DNA of 64,000 nucleotides from Stenogyne calaminthoides (GCA_037126765.1 JBBCBC010000024.1:22045554-22109553), one strand, 5' to 3'. Shown: positions 1 to 10,980, numbered from the stretch's first letter. The notes: generated by a model from the letters alone, not told the origin. Numbers and translations are program-made.

Positions 1-2
1 TC

Positions 3-308
3 TTCTTGTGCTCGATTCTTTGGCTCAGACAACAATTAAGGGATTATAAAGTTGTAGCCAATGAAGTACCAATATTTTGTGACAATAATAGTGCCATTGC
101 TATTTCACAAAATCCGGTATTGCACACCAGATGCAAGCATGTGGATATCAGACATCACTTCATCATAGATCATGTCGAGAAAAAGGACATAAGGATGGAG
201 AAAATTCATACTGATAAGCAGAGAGCTGCTATCTTGACTAAACCTTTGGCTGAATCAAGATTTCAGGAACTATCAGTTGAATTAGGGATGTTGGATCCAG
301 GTGTATAG
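3..308 (+). CDS. copia RNase H C-terminal end (partial)
   Basis: This is the C-terminal end of a copia pol polyprotein, RNase H part, running in from outside the window. Residues such as VPIFCDNNSAIAISQNPV and HTRCKHVDIRHHFI are the conserved end of copia RNase H, followed by a DILTKPL-type motif (here AAILTKPLAESRF). The reading frame stays open to the TAG at 306-308. The same stretch occurs in Sire-2 at 50036-50308 with few changes. RNase H removes RNA from the RNA:DNA hybrid during reverse transcription in the virus-like particle. No start codon belongs here because the segment is internal to the polyprotein. Confidence 0.9.
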   Translation, partial: FLCSILWLRQQLRDYKVVANEVPIFCDNNSAIAISQNPVLHTRCKHVDIRHHFIIDHVEKKDIRMEKIHTDKQRAAILTKPLAESRFQELSVELGMLDPGV

Positions 309-934
309 AGTAAAATCTGAAAAATTGAAGGTTTTCAGATGCATGAAGTTTTCTCGAAAACTCTCTTGAGAAGCTCGGGATAAAATGGAAATATTGAATC
401 GAGTCTCGTGAAACTTCAGTTCTTGAAGGTCGATTCGATGTTATCTTGAACCCATTCGATTTTCGATATTATCTTGACATTTTATCAAGGTTAATACTCA
501 GTAAGACTGATAGAGAGAAATTAGTCTGAAGAAGTAATGACTCATGCGATGCGACTCATTTATTGCTTAAGTGAAACTCAGTAATCATTTGCAATAAATA
601 CAAAACACCTGAGGAATGTTTTTGGGCGGGATCTTTGAAATTCCGAAGAAGGTCAACAGTCATTAAACGATCTGTTACATTTTATAACCAATGAAGTTAA
701 AATGATGGCTTACTTTTCGGGGATCGACCTTTCGCATACCCGATTAATCGTGGATTAATCTTAACCGTTGCTTTTCACCAAACCGGTACAACTTCCCACG
801 ATCTCAAGCTATTTAATCCTTTGAAAGTCTTTCAAACCAAACTTTATCAAACCCTTCGTTCCCAAAACCCTCTGCAAATAAACCCCTTTGCCCAGAAAAC
901 CCAAACCCTAAATCTTCAAATCTTCATATCTAAA
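309..934 (+). other. pol to env-like spacer of Sire-1
   Basis: This noncoding spacer of about 630 bases lies between the pol stop and the env-like ATG. It includes a C/A-rich leader (about 830-930) directly before the ATG at 935. I see no ORF or conserved motif. The corresponding spacer in Sire-2 (50309-50502) is much shorter. A leader of this kind could serve a subgenomic or spliced env-like transcript, but that is inference. Confidence 0.5.
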
Positions 935-1836
935 ATGGCCCCGACCATGTTCAAAAAATTAGCCGAGACAAATAAGCCATGGTACGAATACGTGGTGTCT
1001 CTGGAGAGCACGTCAAATTCCAAGCACGAGGAAGAGGCGCTCCACTTAATCCGATTGGCGAAACTGACGAACCTCGTCGCGAATCGACCAGAGCAGGAGT
1101 ATGCTCGCGAGGTAATAGAGTTTATTGCAAATATGGAAATAGATGAGAAAGATTGTATAGAATCTAAGATTTCCATTTTGCATCTCGAACAATCAATGAA
1201 GTATGTGGATTTTGTTCGAGAGCTCTACATTGTCCCTAAGAATTTAAACGACGTATCTGAGTTGTGCGATAGGGGAGATGATCCCTCATTGTATATGTTG
1301 GGACGGGAGCAGGAGTATCTTGACAGGGTTGCCGAGAAACCTGTTAAGTTTGAGGCTACTCTGCACAAACGACATATAAAGCCGAAATACAAAGTATTGA
1401 TGGATATTGTGGGAAAGTGCATAATGAGTCGATCTGGAAGCTTCGAGCAGATCAGCACTCCCAAACTATGACTGATGGAGGCATTTGAGGACTCACCCAC
1501 CAGGGATTTCAACTGGCTAAAGTATCTGATCAAGGTGGTGACTGAGCAAGCCAAGGTCATAAAAATGGAGGATGATGGGGCAATATCTATCAAAGGCAGA
1601 ATCCTCCACGCCACCAAAATAGCCTTTATTTTGGAGATGTGCCGAGAGGAGGAGGATATTTTTGCCAACTCTACTCCATTCCCTAAGTCCAAAATTATGT
1701 TCAAGCCGATTGCTACAAAGAGGACAATCAAGGGAAAGAAAGAGAAGAAAGTGGAATCACCAATTGCGGCTGCTGTTGAAGAAAGCCAACAAACCAGGGG
1801 GAAGGTGTTGTTGGAAGCCAAGAAGGAGCAGGGTGA
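935..1836 (+). pseudogene. Sire-1 env-like ORF, N-terminal part
   Basis: This is the N-terminal third of the extra ORF that Sirevirus-type copia elements carry after pol. I chose ATG 935 because homology to the Sire-2 protein (ATG near 50503) begins there. Shared features include KLAETNKPWYEYV, EEALHLIRLAKL, a NRGDD-like segment (here DRGDD) and SPTRDFNWLKYL. This resembles the 'putative plant transposon protein' domain found in plant retroelement ORFs. A TGA at 1469-1471 interrupts it where Sire-2 has an arginine codon (CGA to TGA type change), and the frame stays open on both sides. The ORF is then cut at 1836 by a solo LTR. The function of this family is unknown; envelope is a historical label, and no signal peptide is visible here. 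Confidence 0.8.
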
Positions 1837-3677
1837 TGTTGGGATTATACTGAAAAGTATGCTTTTACTTTGTATAATCGAAACTGAATTTTCAGACTTA
1901 TTTACTGAAATAAATTGTTTATCACTGATGCTTTAAATATGATTGAATGTTACATATATTTCTTTGCATAACTGCTCAATAATTAAATGCGTGTTACATC
2001 AGAGTTAATTTAGTGATACCGGATCACGAAAGATTAAATTAATCCCTTTGTAACTAAAAAGTAAGCAATTCACGACCTAGATGGAAATGAACAACCATCG
2101 CGAAAAGGTTGAGGTGTAAGGCTCGATTGGTTTGTCTTGACCAAGAGATTACACTAGTGCATGACCGATCGCGCTTTAATAGGACCTCTGGGAGGATAAA
2201 TTCTTGAATCGAACAAGGAAGAATTAGACCTCAGTGGTTCGTTGTTTCTTAACCTTCGTCCCTTAAATAGGATCACGTGGGATTGGTAACTATTGTTTTG
2301 ACTTATCATGGGTAGCGAATCAGAGAGAGATTCAATACTTTTTATCTTGGACAATATTATTGGTCACATGTGATTGCTAAGATTTAATACGAAGAATCGT
2401 GTGCAAGTCGCTTTGCTTGATTTGCCCCTTGGGAGGTTCATAAGTTTTATCATACCAAATCTTGCAAGTGGAATTAGTTTCCTATGGATAATAATGTTGA
2501 ACCGTTCCTAACCAAGGACAAAAAGATATTAATTAACGGAAAGTTATTTGATGGGCTTGAATTAATTAATGGGCTAGATAATCTTAAACACGGAAAATAA
2601 TGACCGGGAGCCATATTGATTTATAATATGAGTTAAGATGGATGGTGCAATATTAATTATGTAGTGGGATTAATTAATATTTATGGGCTTGAATTATATT
2701 GTGGCTCAATATTAGATATTCAAGATCCATTAGAAGGTCCAATCTTAATTCTCCTAAAGGCCCCCTGAGTAGCCCAACATATAGTCCAATAACTGAAAAG
2801 GTGATTAAAATAAAATAAATATTGTTGCTTAATATTTCCTCTATTTTTCAAAATTTATGGATAAAAGAGGGAGAAAGATTTTCTTTGAATTTTGTTATGG
2901 AATGAAGATATGTATTCTTGGAATACAAGATTATCTCATTAAATTCAAGAAATCTCCCACTTGATTATCTATATGAATATTTCGAAATTTTTGAATATTA
3001 TGGGCAAGAAAGATTTTCTTGATTTTCTTGAAAAAGATATTATGGAAGATATGTATTTCTTGAAATACAAGAATATCTCATAAATTCAAGAAGATCCAAA
3101 TCTTGGAATCTTGCTTAATATTTTCGAAATTTGTCCATAATTGAGGAGGTGGGATTTTTTGTGGAATATTTTAATTATGGGAAAAAGAATATAAGGGATA
3201 TATTCAAGATTTCTTGGTGACCAAGAAAAGTCTTTTCCCACATTGAAATATCACATAAATTTCGTCCACCCTCCCTCCTATAAATAGGGGATGATAAGTT
3301 TATTCCCAAGTACAATTCCATGTGCTGGAAATATTAGCAAATCCACATAAGTGGTGCAACAAAGTTTATTTTTTCCTTTTTGTTAATTGTTCGCGAGTAT
3401 CCTTCCACCGGATTGTCGAGCAAGGGCTAAGGGAATACTTGGGAAGTCCTTTTGGTTAGTCCGTCCGACCGAAGTCACCGCCATCCCGAGAGGTACGTTC
3501 ACGTAAACCCGTAGATTCCGCATGCGTAGGTTTTACGTGGCTTTTTATATGCATGATATGTTGTTGCAATTATTATTTGAATTAATATAGGATTAATTCA
3601 TGCTAGTAATAATTAATGAATTAAATTTGTATTTAAATATTCACCCCGAATAGATCTGTGCAACTCATTCCCCAACA
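1837..3677 (+). mobile_element. Solo LTR A, copia-type, inserted in env-like ORF
   Basis: This is a lone LTR of 1841 bp starting TGTTGGGATTATACTG and ending ATTCCCCAACA. The direct repeat GGTGA flanks it perfectly (1832-1836 and 3678-3682), which is the 5-bp duplication left by integrase. No internal region is present, so it is a product of LTR-LTR recombination. In this orientation a TATA box (TATAAATA, 3279-3286) follows a long U3. It is the same family as B (56070-57903), C (41443) and D (58521), which lie in the opposite orientation. Removing it and one TSD copy keeps the host ORF in frame. Confidence 0.93.
3279..3286 (+). promoter_or_regulatory. TATA box of solo LTR A
   Basis: TATAAATA lies in CTCCTATAAATAGGGG, about 390 bp before the LTR end, at the expected U3/R border. 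Matching TATAAAT or CTATTTATAG sequences lie at the same place in the sister LTRs on the other strand. Transcription would start about 30 bp downstream and read into the flanking env-like sequence. Confidence 0.65.
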
Positions 3678-6332
3678 GGTGAGAAATTGAAGAAGCAGAA
3701 AACCCTTGCTCCAAAACGCAAAAGGATGGTGGTTCTCACTGATGATGATGAGGAGGAGAGTGAGACTAAGGAGATTCAGCCTGAGAGCCAAACTGCTCAG
3801 AAATCGTCTTTACATGTATTGGCTCAGGCTATCTCAAAGGCACAGGATCAAACTGAAGAGCAATTCTTCTCTGAGGTTCTTGAGACTTCTCTTAGCTCAG
3901 ATAAGTTTTCTCAGGAAATTTTCCAAGGACCTCAGACCTCAAAGAAAGTTCAGATCCCTGCTGAGGAAGTGCTCGCTCAGTTCTCAGAGCAAGCTGAAAT
4001 TCCCACTGAGGAGGCGCCAGCTCAGACCTCAGAACCAAGTCATATTCAGACTGAGGAGCTGCCTGCCCAGACCTCAGAAGCTGCTGAGCCTCAGGAGCCG
4101 ATGAACTTTGAAGAGCTCCTGAGTGAACTGTTGATTGACCCTTCCACTGAACCTGAGAGCCCGATGCTCAAGAAAGGTGAAGCTGAAGAGACCGAATGGC
4201 GAAGCAAGGGGGAACGGTTCATTCTTGACCGCTACCCTGAGCTGAGCTCATTCTCTGACCTCCAAGACATCTTCTTCAGATTGAGGTCAACGGTCTACAT
4301 CCTCAACTAGACTCTTCCAGAGATGCTTAATATTGCTTCATTAAGAGAGGAAGACTGGTGGAACGAGGAGACAACTTTTCTCACTGAATTCTCAGGGTTT
4401 AGAAAAACCAAGCTCCTGATGAAAATCTCAGATTTTGATGAGCTTGTGAAGAGGAAGGTGGCTGAGAGAACTGGTGAAGTTGGTGCCCCGAGCTCCATTG
4501 ACAAATCTCAGGATGAGGACCAACAAAGGGATGATGAGAGTCAATCTCAGAAGGAGAAAGACTCAACTGATGCTGGTCAGGCTGCTGTCGAACATCCTCA
4601 GACTGAAGTTAGCCTTCAGGTAACTTTTGGCACTATTAAAAATTATGCCAGGTTTACTGAAGTTCATACATTTAAATCTGTAATGTTTGATATGCAGACT
4701 GAGGCTCAGGTGGACACCCAAACTCAGGGTGAAACCTCAGTTCAAACTGAAGCTCAGGTTCAGACTGAGACTCAGGATGAACAACCAACTCAGGAGGCAC
4801 AGTCGATCAGAAATGTTCCTGAGGTTGATCTCACCCCCGTGATGGAGAAATTGGAGAAGGTTGAGCCAATACTGAACAAAATTGCTCAGATGGAGGAAGT
4901 TTTGGCCAACCAATCTCAGAAGATTGAAGGATTGAGTACTTCTTCAGAACTGGTGCTGCTTCAGAGCTCTATGACAGAGAAGCTGACCTCCATGGAAGCA
5001 AAGCTAGAAGACAAGATGGAGGGGGTCAAAGCTGAGCTCAATGCAGAGCTGAAGCAAAGGCATCAGGAGCAGACACAAAATCTAGAAGCAAAGTTGGTTG
5101 AGAGGAATGAGATGCTGGTGAAAAATGCTGTTGAGGAAATGAGCTCAATGCTCATGACCAAGATGACAGACATGTTCAAGGAAGCTCTCTCAAGCCAATT
5201 TGCTCATCTGTCTGAAGAGTTCTCTGTGGCGAAGAACCACCTCAGAAGGCTTGAGGAGGAGCAAGATCAGATGGCAGGGGAGGTGCGGAGTGTCAGCAAA
5301 GAGCAATACCATATGGACACAGCACTCTCCAGGCTTCTGCCAGAGTATGGTTCCAAGAAGGGGGAAAGACCTGGAGCTGATCTCAGGGAATTATTGGAAC
5401 ATACTCTGAAGGGCAAGGTTGTTAAAAATGCTGAAAAGAAGATACTTGCCGAAGCCATGAAGGAGATTGAAGCCACTGAGAAGCTTAAGTTCAAGGAGGT
5501 GGAGAAGCCAATCTACACTCAGGTTTCAGAGGAAACAATGCAGGAAGTGGCTATTGAGAAACTGAGTGGTAGAGGAAGGATTGGGACAAGCCAGGCCGGT
5601 GCTGAATTGCCCATCAAGAGGAAGGCCGTGGTGATGGAAGAGCCTGAGGGCAAAAGAGCAAAGACTTCTAAGCCAATCCAGAGAAAGCTGATGCTGGATA
5701 TTGAAGAAACTGAGTCTGAGCCCAAGAAGAAAGTCTTCAACACTAGAAGCGCTCTGAAAACACTCCAGATTGAACAAGCAAAGAAAGCTGTTGCTTCTGT
5801 TTCTGGTGTAACATTGATCAGAAAGAAGGCTGGAGAAGAGCAGAAAAGAAGAAGTGGGTTCAAAAGGTTCGCAAGCAAGAGGAGAGGGAACACTAAAGCA
5901 CATAAATGGCCGCACATTGACAAATGGATGCCAGTCCATCTCAACGATGCGTGGGAAGAAATCAAGAGAACCTTCTGGTTCTACTATGATGTGCTCAGAG
6001 AATGGAGAGGGGAGAGCTCAGATCCGAATGAGGCTTTCATCGACTATCTCTTGACCTTCTATCCGAAATATCTTCAAGGATGGATAAATCTTGCGGATGA
6101 AGGAAAGGTGCAGATAACCGCCCCTGGTCCATATGTGTACCCTCCTCCCAGGCTAGAGAATGACTGTGTAAATGAGAAAGCCATTTCTCAGGAAATATCT
6201 CAGTATGCCATTCAGTTGGGTCTGACAGGAAACAATCCGGATATCATCAAAGAAAGAGATGCACTGAAGAAGAGATATTACGGAATGTTCGACCTAGAAG
6301 TCCCTGCTGATGAGGTGGAAGAGCAGAGCTGA
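3678..6332 (+). pseudogene. Sire-1 env-like ORF, middle and C-terminal part
   Basis: This continues the ORF started at 935 in the same frame after the solo LTR. The first part (to about 4100) is acidic with repeated Gln/Glu-rich units (QTSEP- and TEEAPAQ-like). A TAG at 4308-4310 (CAG to TAG type; Sire-2 has VNQ here) breaks it. The part from 4323 to the TGA at 6332 codes about 669 residues: a QTEAQ-rich tract, a long predicted coiled coil (about 4840-5330), a basic stretch with nuclear-localisation-like KRKAVV and KKKVFN clusters, and a conserved C-terminal block with HKWPHIDKWMPVHLNDAW. The same block is found in Sire-2 (53560-53660). The function is unknown. The basic clusters argue against a simple membrane envelope protein. 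Confidence 0.8.
4620..4697 (+). other. Candidate 78-bp in-frame intron in env-like ORF
   Basis: Seen: the segment begins CAG|GTAAC and ends TTTGATATGCAG|AC. It is T/A-rich inside a G/A-rich repeat tract, and is exactly 26 codons long with no stop, so the ORF reads through whether or not it is removed. Its residues (starting VTFGTIKNYARF) do not resemble the surrounding Gln/Glu-rich repeats. Inference: it is a spliceable intron or a small insertion. Confidence 0.45.
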
Positions 6333-6818
6333 AGAACCGAACTGAAGAGCTGAACTGAAGAACAAAATGAAGACTCAGAAGATTCATGTAATCTTTTATA
6401 TTTTTTTTTCTTTTTGATTTTGTTCAGATAAGATTCATTGTAACCTGTAACAGTCTACCTATCATCAATGAAAACTTATCATTTATGCTCAAAAGATAAT
6501 ATCTCATTATCTTATTTACATGTCTTTTAATTTTGATATGCCTGAATGATGTCTCTGAATTAATTGTTTGAATATGGGGGAAATTGTTTGAAAATTAAGT
6601 ATTTGGTAATGAATTCTTTGAGTGATTCATTACTGAAGAAATTGTTGTGAGAATCTCTGTATGGAAATTGTTGGGAGATTAATTGTTAAGAGACTCATTA
6701 TTTATGGGGGAAATTGTTGAAAATAAAACCAATCTTGTAATAGAATAAACTGAAACCTGAGTTTAGGTTATATGTTTGTAAACAAGATAGGTTTTGGCAT
6801 CATAAAAAAAGGGGAAAT
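6333..6818 (+). promoter_or_regulatory. 3' untranslated region with repeated polypurine tracts
   Basis: The primer for plus-strand DNA should be the GGGGAAA tract directly before the LTR (6811-6818). The same core, GGGGGAAATTGTT, occurs at about 6576-6588 and 6706-6718, and a weaker GGAAATTGTTGGGAGATT at 6663-6680 copies both the tract and the LTR start. Multiple PPT copies before the 3' LTR are a known trait of Sirevirus elements. Sire-2 shows only the terminal one. Confidence 0.7.
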
Positions 6819-7057
6819 TGTTGGGAGATGAATTTAATAAAGATATGATTTTGATTAGATCCCAAAACCCTGAGTATGACATGTTCAGAATAATCTTGAT
6901 AGTTGAGTCGATTCGGGTTTTTGAGTATTCGTGATGTTATCTCGCAAAATGTATAGTCACAGACATAGATTAGATAGATCTCAAGATTCTCAAGAACTTT
7001 AAAAGTTTCGAAGAAACCGAAATTTCAAGATGAAATCAAGTTTCAAGTTCCAAAGAT

Positions 7058-7215
7058 GAAACGAAGAAATCAAGTCTCAAGATGAAATCGAGATATCAAG
7101 ACTCAAGATGAAATCGAGATATCAAGACTCAAGATGAAATCGAGAATCAAGACTCAAGAGAAATCGAGATATCAAGACTCAAGATGAAATCGAGGAATCA
7201 AGACTCAAGATGAAG
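7058..7215 (+). repeat. Tandem 26-bp repeats in Sire-1 U3
   Basis: About six degenerate copies of a unit like AGATGAAATCGAGATATC plus AAGACTCA lie upstream of the TATA box. Short tandem repeats in U3 often act as enhancer-like sites, which is an inference here. Sire-2 has a different unit (GAAGATCAGAAGAACCT type) in the same place. Confidence 0.75.
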
Positions 7216-7820
7216 ACTCAAAGATATCGGTCAAGATATGTAAAGACTCAGAAGACTCAGAAGACTCTGAAGACTCAAAAGACACTTTAACTCAAGACAA
7301 AGATCAAGATCAAGAATATCAAGGCATAGTAATTCATCAAGACTCAAGAATGTATCAATGCTTAGTATAAACCTGAATGTTCCGAGGCACTGAAAATATC
7401 TATCTGAAGGATTCAATACTGAGAATATCGCGATTCCTTAGAAAATTAGATATTGCCCAAGACATTCAAATGCAGACAAAAGGAACTAAGACAAAGTGTT
7501 GTTAAGGTTATATCAACTCAGAGATTTTAACCAAAAGAACCGTTGAAGGTGTCTACCTTTAACTGGAGACAAAAGTCAAAAAGAGGAAGACAACACTGTA
7601 CCATACTGACACTGACATTGACAGGTCGCTGAAAAAGATGTCAGAAGTACAAAGTTCCAGACTGCAAAAAGTGAAGACCGGCTACATGAAAGGCTATTGC
7701 CTAAAAAGTGTTAGGGAGTGTCAAACCCTAAATATAGCCGTTTCTCACACACCATAAGAGGAAACTCACGAAGCTATCTCTCCAACGGATAGTTTTTCAA
7801 GAGTGACCTTGGTGTATGCC

Positions 7821-7828
7821 TATAAATA
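7821..7828 (+). promoter_or_regulatory. TATA box of Sire-1 LTR
   Basis: TATAAATA within GCCTATAAATACTTG. The same GCCTATAAATAC context is kept in both LTRs of Sire-2 (43279-43286 and 55146-55153), which supports it as the core promoter. Confidence 0.75.
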
Positions 7829-8127
7829 CTTGTGACCCTCTACATTGTAAGGTTACGGGAAATTTGTAAGCAACTCAAGAGCTCAATCTTATTATTGCAA
7901 CTTGAAGCACTCGAAAAACCAAGAATTTCCCAAGTGCTTTATTTCGAAGAGAGCTCACTATACTAAGCCTAGCTTGATAAAGTTCTTATCCAAAGCTTAG
8001 TCGAGATATCCTAATCCTTTGCATTGTTCTAAATTGTAAAGGATATCTCATCCTAGTTGGAAACCAACCAAGAAACCCCAAACCCTTTAAGGAAGTTTGA
8101 GTGTGATTGTTGGTGAGAAGAGTTGTA

Positions 8128-8345
8128 AAGAGTAAGTAAACTACGCGGAGTAGTCAGAAAGCTCTATAGGTGAAGTTAGTAAGCTACAGAGGTAGTCTGA
8201 AAGCTTGTTTGTGTTTGAGTAAGTAAACTACGGAGGTAGTTAGAAAGCTCAAGGTCGGGTTGAGTAAGTAAACTACGTGGAGTAGTCAGAAAGCTCAGGG
8301 CCGAGTTGAGTAAGTAAACTACGCGAGGTAGTCAGAAAGCTCAGG
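8128..8345 (+). repeat. Five 45-bp tandem repeats downstream of LTR TATA box
   Basis: Copies begin near 8128, 8172, 8217, 8261 and 8306. Each reads like GAGTAAGTAAACTACG followed by a GTAGTCAGAAAGCTC ending. The array lies about 300 bp after the TATA box, so it would be in the transcript leader. Sire-2 carries four diverged copies in each LTR. Confidence 0.85.
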
Positions 8346-8899
8346 AAGTGATTAGTGAATTTATCTGAGGATCAGAGAGAGTGGACGTAGGAGCTTGAGT
8401 CTCTGAACCACTATAAATTGCTGTGTTATTTATTGCTTTCTTTATCTGTGCTTAACTGTTGCATTGACTTAAATCTGAAAGCATATTTTTCACTGATATT
8501 TCAGTTGGAATCAATCCACTGAAGGTTGCATATAATTGAATCACAACCTAATCACTATTTCATTAAAGGAAGGTTTTCAGCAAAAGCTTAAAACAAGTAT
8601 AAACTAAGGGTCAACCATTCCGCACATCTGAGTAGCTAGAACAGATAGTTACCAAACTGAACTTACTCTTCTGAGGGTTCAGTAAGTTAGTTATCTGATC
8701 CAATCAACTCAGGATCTCTGAAAACTCAGGACTCAGTTAGGATTATCTGAGGTATCTGAAAGCAGCTCAGGATCACTGTCTCAGATAGACTTTGACTCCT
8801 GACCCAAGCTGACCTCAGTAAGAAAAGTTTTAAAAACACTGAACACGTGTATTCCCCCCTTCCATATACGTGTAAGACTCGTTTGCATCGGGACCAATA

Positions 8900-9177
8900 G
8901 GAATTAATTGAAGATGATAGTTACGACTTACGCAGTTCAAGAAACCATATTACAGACTGTGTGGAATTCAACGCTCATGTTTAATTTCATCCTCCCAATT
9001 TTGTGATGCACCTATCAATATCATTATTACCACAAAATAAAATATTGATATTTAAGGTGGATGCTAATATTGAAAAATAAAATATTCATATTTAATATGG
9101 GGCTTCTGATTTATAGTCCAGCATATATCCCTAGAGAGTGATGCTAGATAAACATTAGAAATGGCTAGGTCTTGTAT
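8900..9177. other. Flank of Sire-1, no gene seen
   Basis: AT-rich sequence with short internal repeats (AAATAAAATATTGATATTTAA type, twice). No ORF, no motif recognised. Confidence 0.5.
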
Positions 9178-9390
9178 ACATCGGGTGCCTTGTGTATACT
9201 TATAGTGCATTTTAAAAACGTGTAATTTGTTATGTTGAAAAGCGCTGTTTATTTACACAAAAAAATACAACTGTTAATATGGGAACATAGTTGCATGCTT
9301 CAATTTGGGATAGTTGCACGTTTCTGTTTTATATAATTACACGCTGCTAAACTACACTATAAGTGCACGGTGCACCCGAGTGCACATGAG
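9178..9390. repeat. Imperfect inverted repeat, MITE-like
   Basis: The left arm at about 9181-9208 (TCGGGTGCCTTGTGTATACT then TATAGTG) pairs with the right arm at about 9352-9380 (ACTATAAGTGCACGGTGCACCCGA) with small gaps. The 210-bp size and noncoding interior suit a nonautonomous DNA element. No clear target duplication was found, so the family is unassigned. Confidence 0.5.
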
Positions 9391-9834
9391 ATCCACTCAT
9401 TAGAAAATACTTCCAACCTCCCAATTTTATCTAAACATTTACTGTTCACATCAATTTTAATAAATTAAAAATCGTTTTTTAATATTAAAAGAGATAAAAA
9501 AGATATTAAAAAAAGTAATTAATATTATTTAATAAAAAATAAATATTACTATTTAATAAAAATGACATCTACTGTACAATGTAAATGATGTACACAAAAG
9601 TTTATCTTGAAAAAGGGAGAATATGCACCCACCACCCCACTAAACTTACACAAAGACTAAATCTTCTATCCAGCATATATATCGTACATTCAATATTATA
9701 TTTTAAAATATTAAAATTATATAATTTATTACATTAAAATATACAATTTAATCATATTAAATTATGTAATGTAACTATTAATATGAAAAATAAATTGCAT
9801 GATTTAGTATAAATAAATTATACATTTTAAGTCG
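9391..9834. other. AT-rich stretch, no gene seen
   Basis: Long A/T runs and short simple repeats. I see no coding potential or element ends. Confidence 0.5.
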
Positions 9835-10285
9835 AAAATCGATAGTCGGGCGAATTTGGACCGCCTAAACCATCTAGGCGCGACTAGTCGGTTCAATTTT
9901 TTTTTTCTATGTTTTTTTCGTCTAAATGAATTTTATTTACTATTTATCGATATTTTATAACAAAAATATACTTCAAAATTAATTACATTATACAACCGCC
10001 TAAGTCAAGATAACAATTAAAACATCTATAGAGTACAAAAAAACTAATTAAACTTAAAAAAAAATGAACAAATCTATGCTGAATTTTAGTGTAGTGAAAA
10101 TTATAAATCTTTGTGTTATATATTATCAATTTATATTAAGAACAAAGTCTCGATCATTATCAAATAATACTTTAGTGTTGGACACCTAACTCCCAACTCA
10201 ATCGTCTAGGCTATGCCTAGATAAAATCAAATCGACTGACGACCCTAGCGCCTAAACAGCCGCCTAGACTGACTTTTGCATCAAG
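9835..10285. repeat. Degenerate GCCTAGGCG-type inverted-repeat element
   Basis: GC-rich blocks containing CGCCTAAACCATCTAGGCG (about 9870) and CTAGCGCCTAAACAGCCGCC (about 10245) sit at both ends of an AT-rich interior in roughly inverted arrangement, with CGACTAGTCGG near the left block. Such GCCTAGGC-rich ends are seen in dispersed plant nonautonomous repeats. Borders are uncertain. Confidence 0.4.
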
Positions 10286-10980
10286 GACTTTAATATAACA
10301 TTTGGTGCACATGTTGTCACTAAATAGTGGTATATCCTTGAATGAGGATGGGGCCCATTATAAGGTAGGAGTGGCCCACAATTTATTCTTTTGCCCCCCT
10401 ATATACCCACAACAAAACCTGTTACATTTACAAACTTTTTTTTTTCTTTCTCATGTGTTACTAATTAAACGTGTCCACTCTTGGCTCGCGTGATCGTTAC
10501 TGACCCCATTTATGGAACCAATTTCCATCGTTGTGCCTTAAAAAGCACCTTCTTTCCTTATTCTTCACCTTAAATCTTACTCCCTTGATTGACCAATTAT
10601 TATTTACATAATATTTAATGTAAAAATTATTTATTAAAATGATTTTTTAGTTCAGAGTAATGTATATTTTTCAACGTTATTATTAAAACAGATAAGTGAA
10701 TAAAGTGTTTTTTTAGTGTATATAAAATAATGATATGAGATATAATTTTTGAAATATTAAGAGAATATAATTATAAAAAGTAATATTATTTTATGACAAT
10801 TTATAAAAGAGGAAAACAAGTGTGGGATGAACTAACATGAAAAATGGAGCGCGGAACAGAGGGAACAATTTTTTTTTTTGAATGAAAAAATAAAATAGAT
10901 GAAAACAAATAAAGGCGATAAGTTGGATCATGTGTTATACTCTACCGTCCTATACAATAAGCCTATTCAATTTTGTGGTG

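Larger units (their letters stand above)
1..8899 (+). mobile_element. Sire-1: Ty1/copia Sirevirus-type retrotransposon, 3' part
   Basis: This is the 3' part of an LTR retrotransposon whose 5' LTR, gag and most of pol lie outside the window. Visible in order: the end of RNase H, a long env-like ORF, a polypurine region and one 3' LTR at 6819-8899. Its LTR starts TGTTGGGAGATG and ends CGGGACCAATA, like the complete element Sire-2 at 42421-58060, and the two env-like ORFs are homologous, so both belong to one lineage. An extra ORF after pol, with coiled-coil character, is known for the Sirevirus group of copia elements. A solo LTR of another family interrupts it at 1837-3677. The TSD cannot be tested because the left end is missing. 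Confidence 0.9.
6819..8899 (+). repeat. 3' LTR of Sire-1
   Basis: The LTR is 2081 bp. It starts TGTTGGGAGATGAATT after the polypurine tract and ends GGGACCAATA. A TATA box (TATAAATA) lies at 7821-7828. Two tandem arrays sit inside it: a U3 array of about 26-bp units at 7058-7215 and a post-TATA array of about 45-bp units at 8128-8345. Near the end, ACACGTGTAT and ATACGTGT arms flank a C-rich loop (8843-8873). The end CCAATA differs by one base from the CCAACA expected to pair with TGTTGG. Confidence 0.9.

Noticed and set aside
5519..5965. Two long minus-strand ORFs opposite the env-like gene
   Set aside because: They are antisense to the supported coding frame and have no recognised domain.
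7058..7215. CRISPR-like regular repeats
   Set aside because: Units are adjacent without unique spacers and sit inside a plant LTR.
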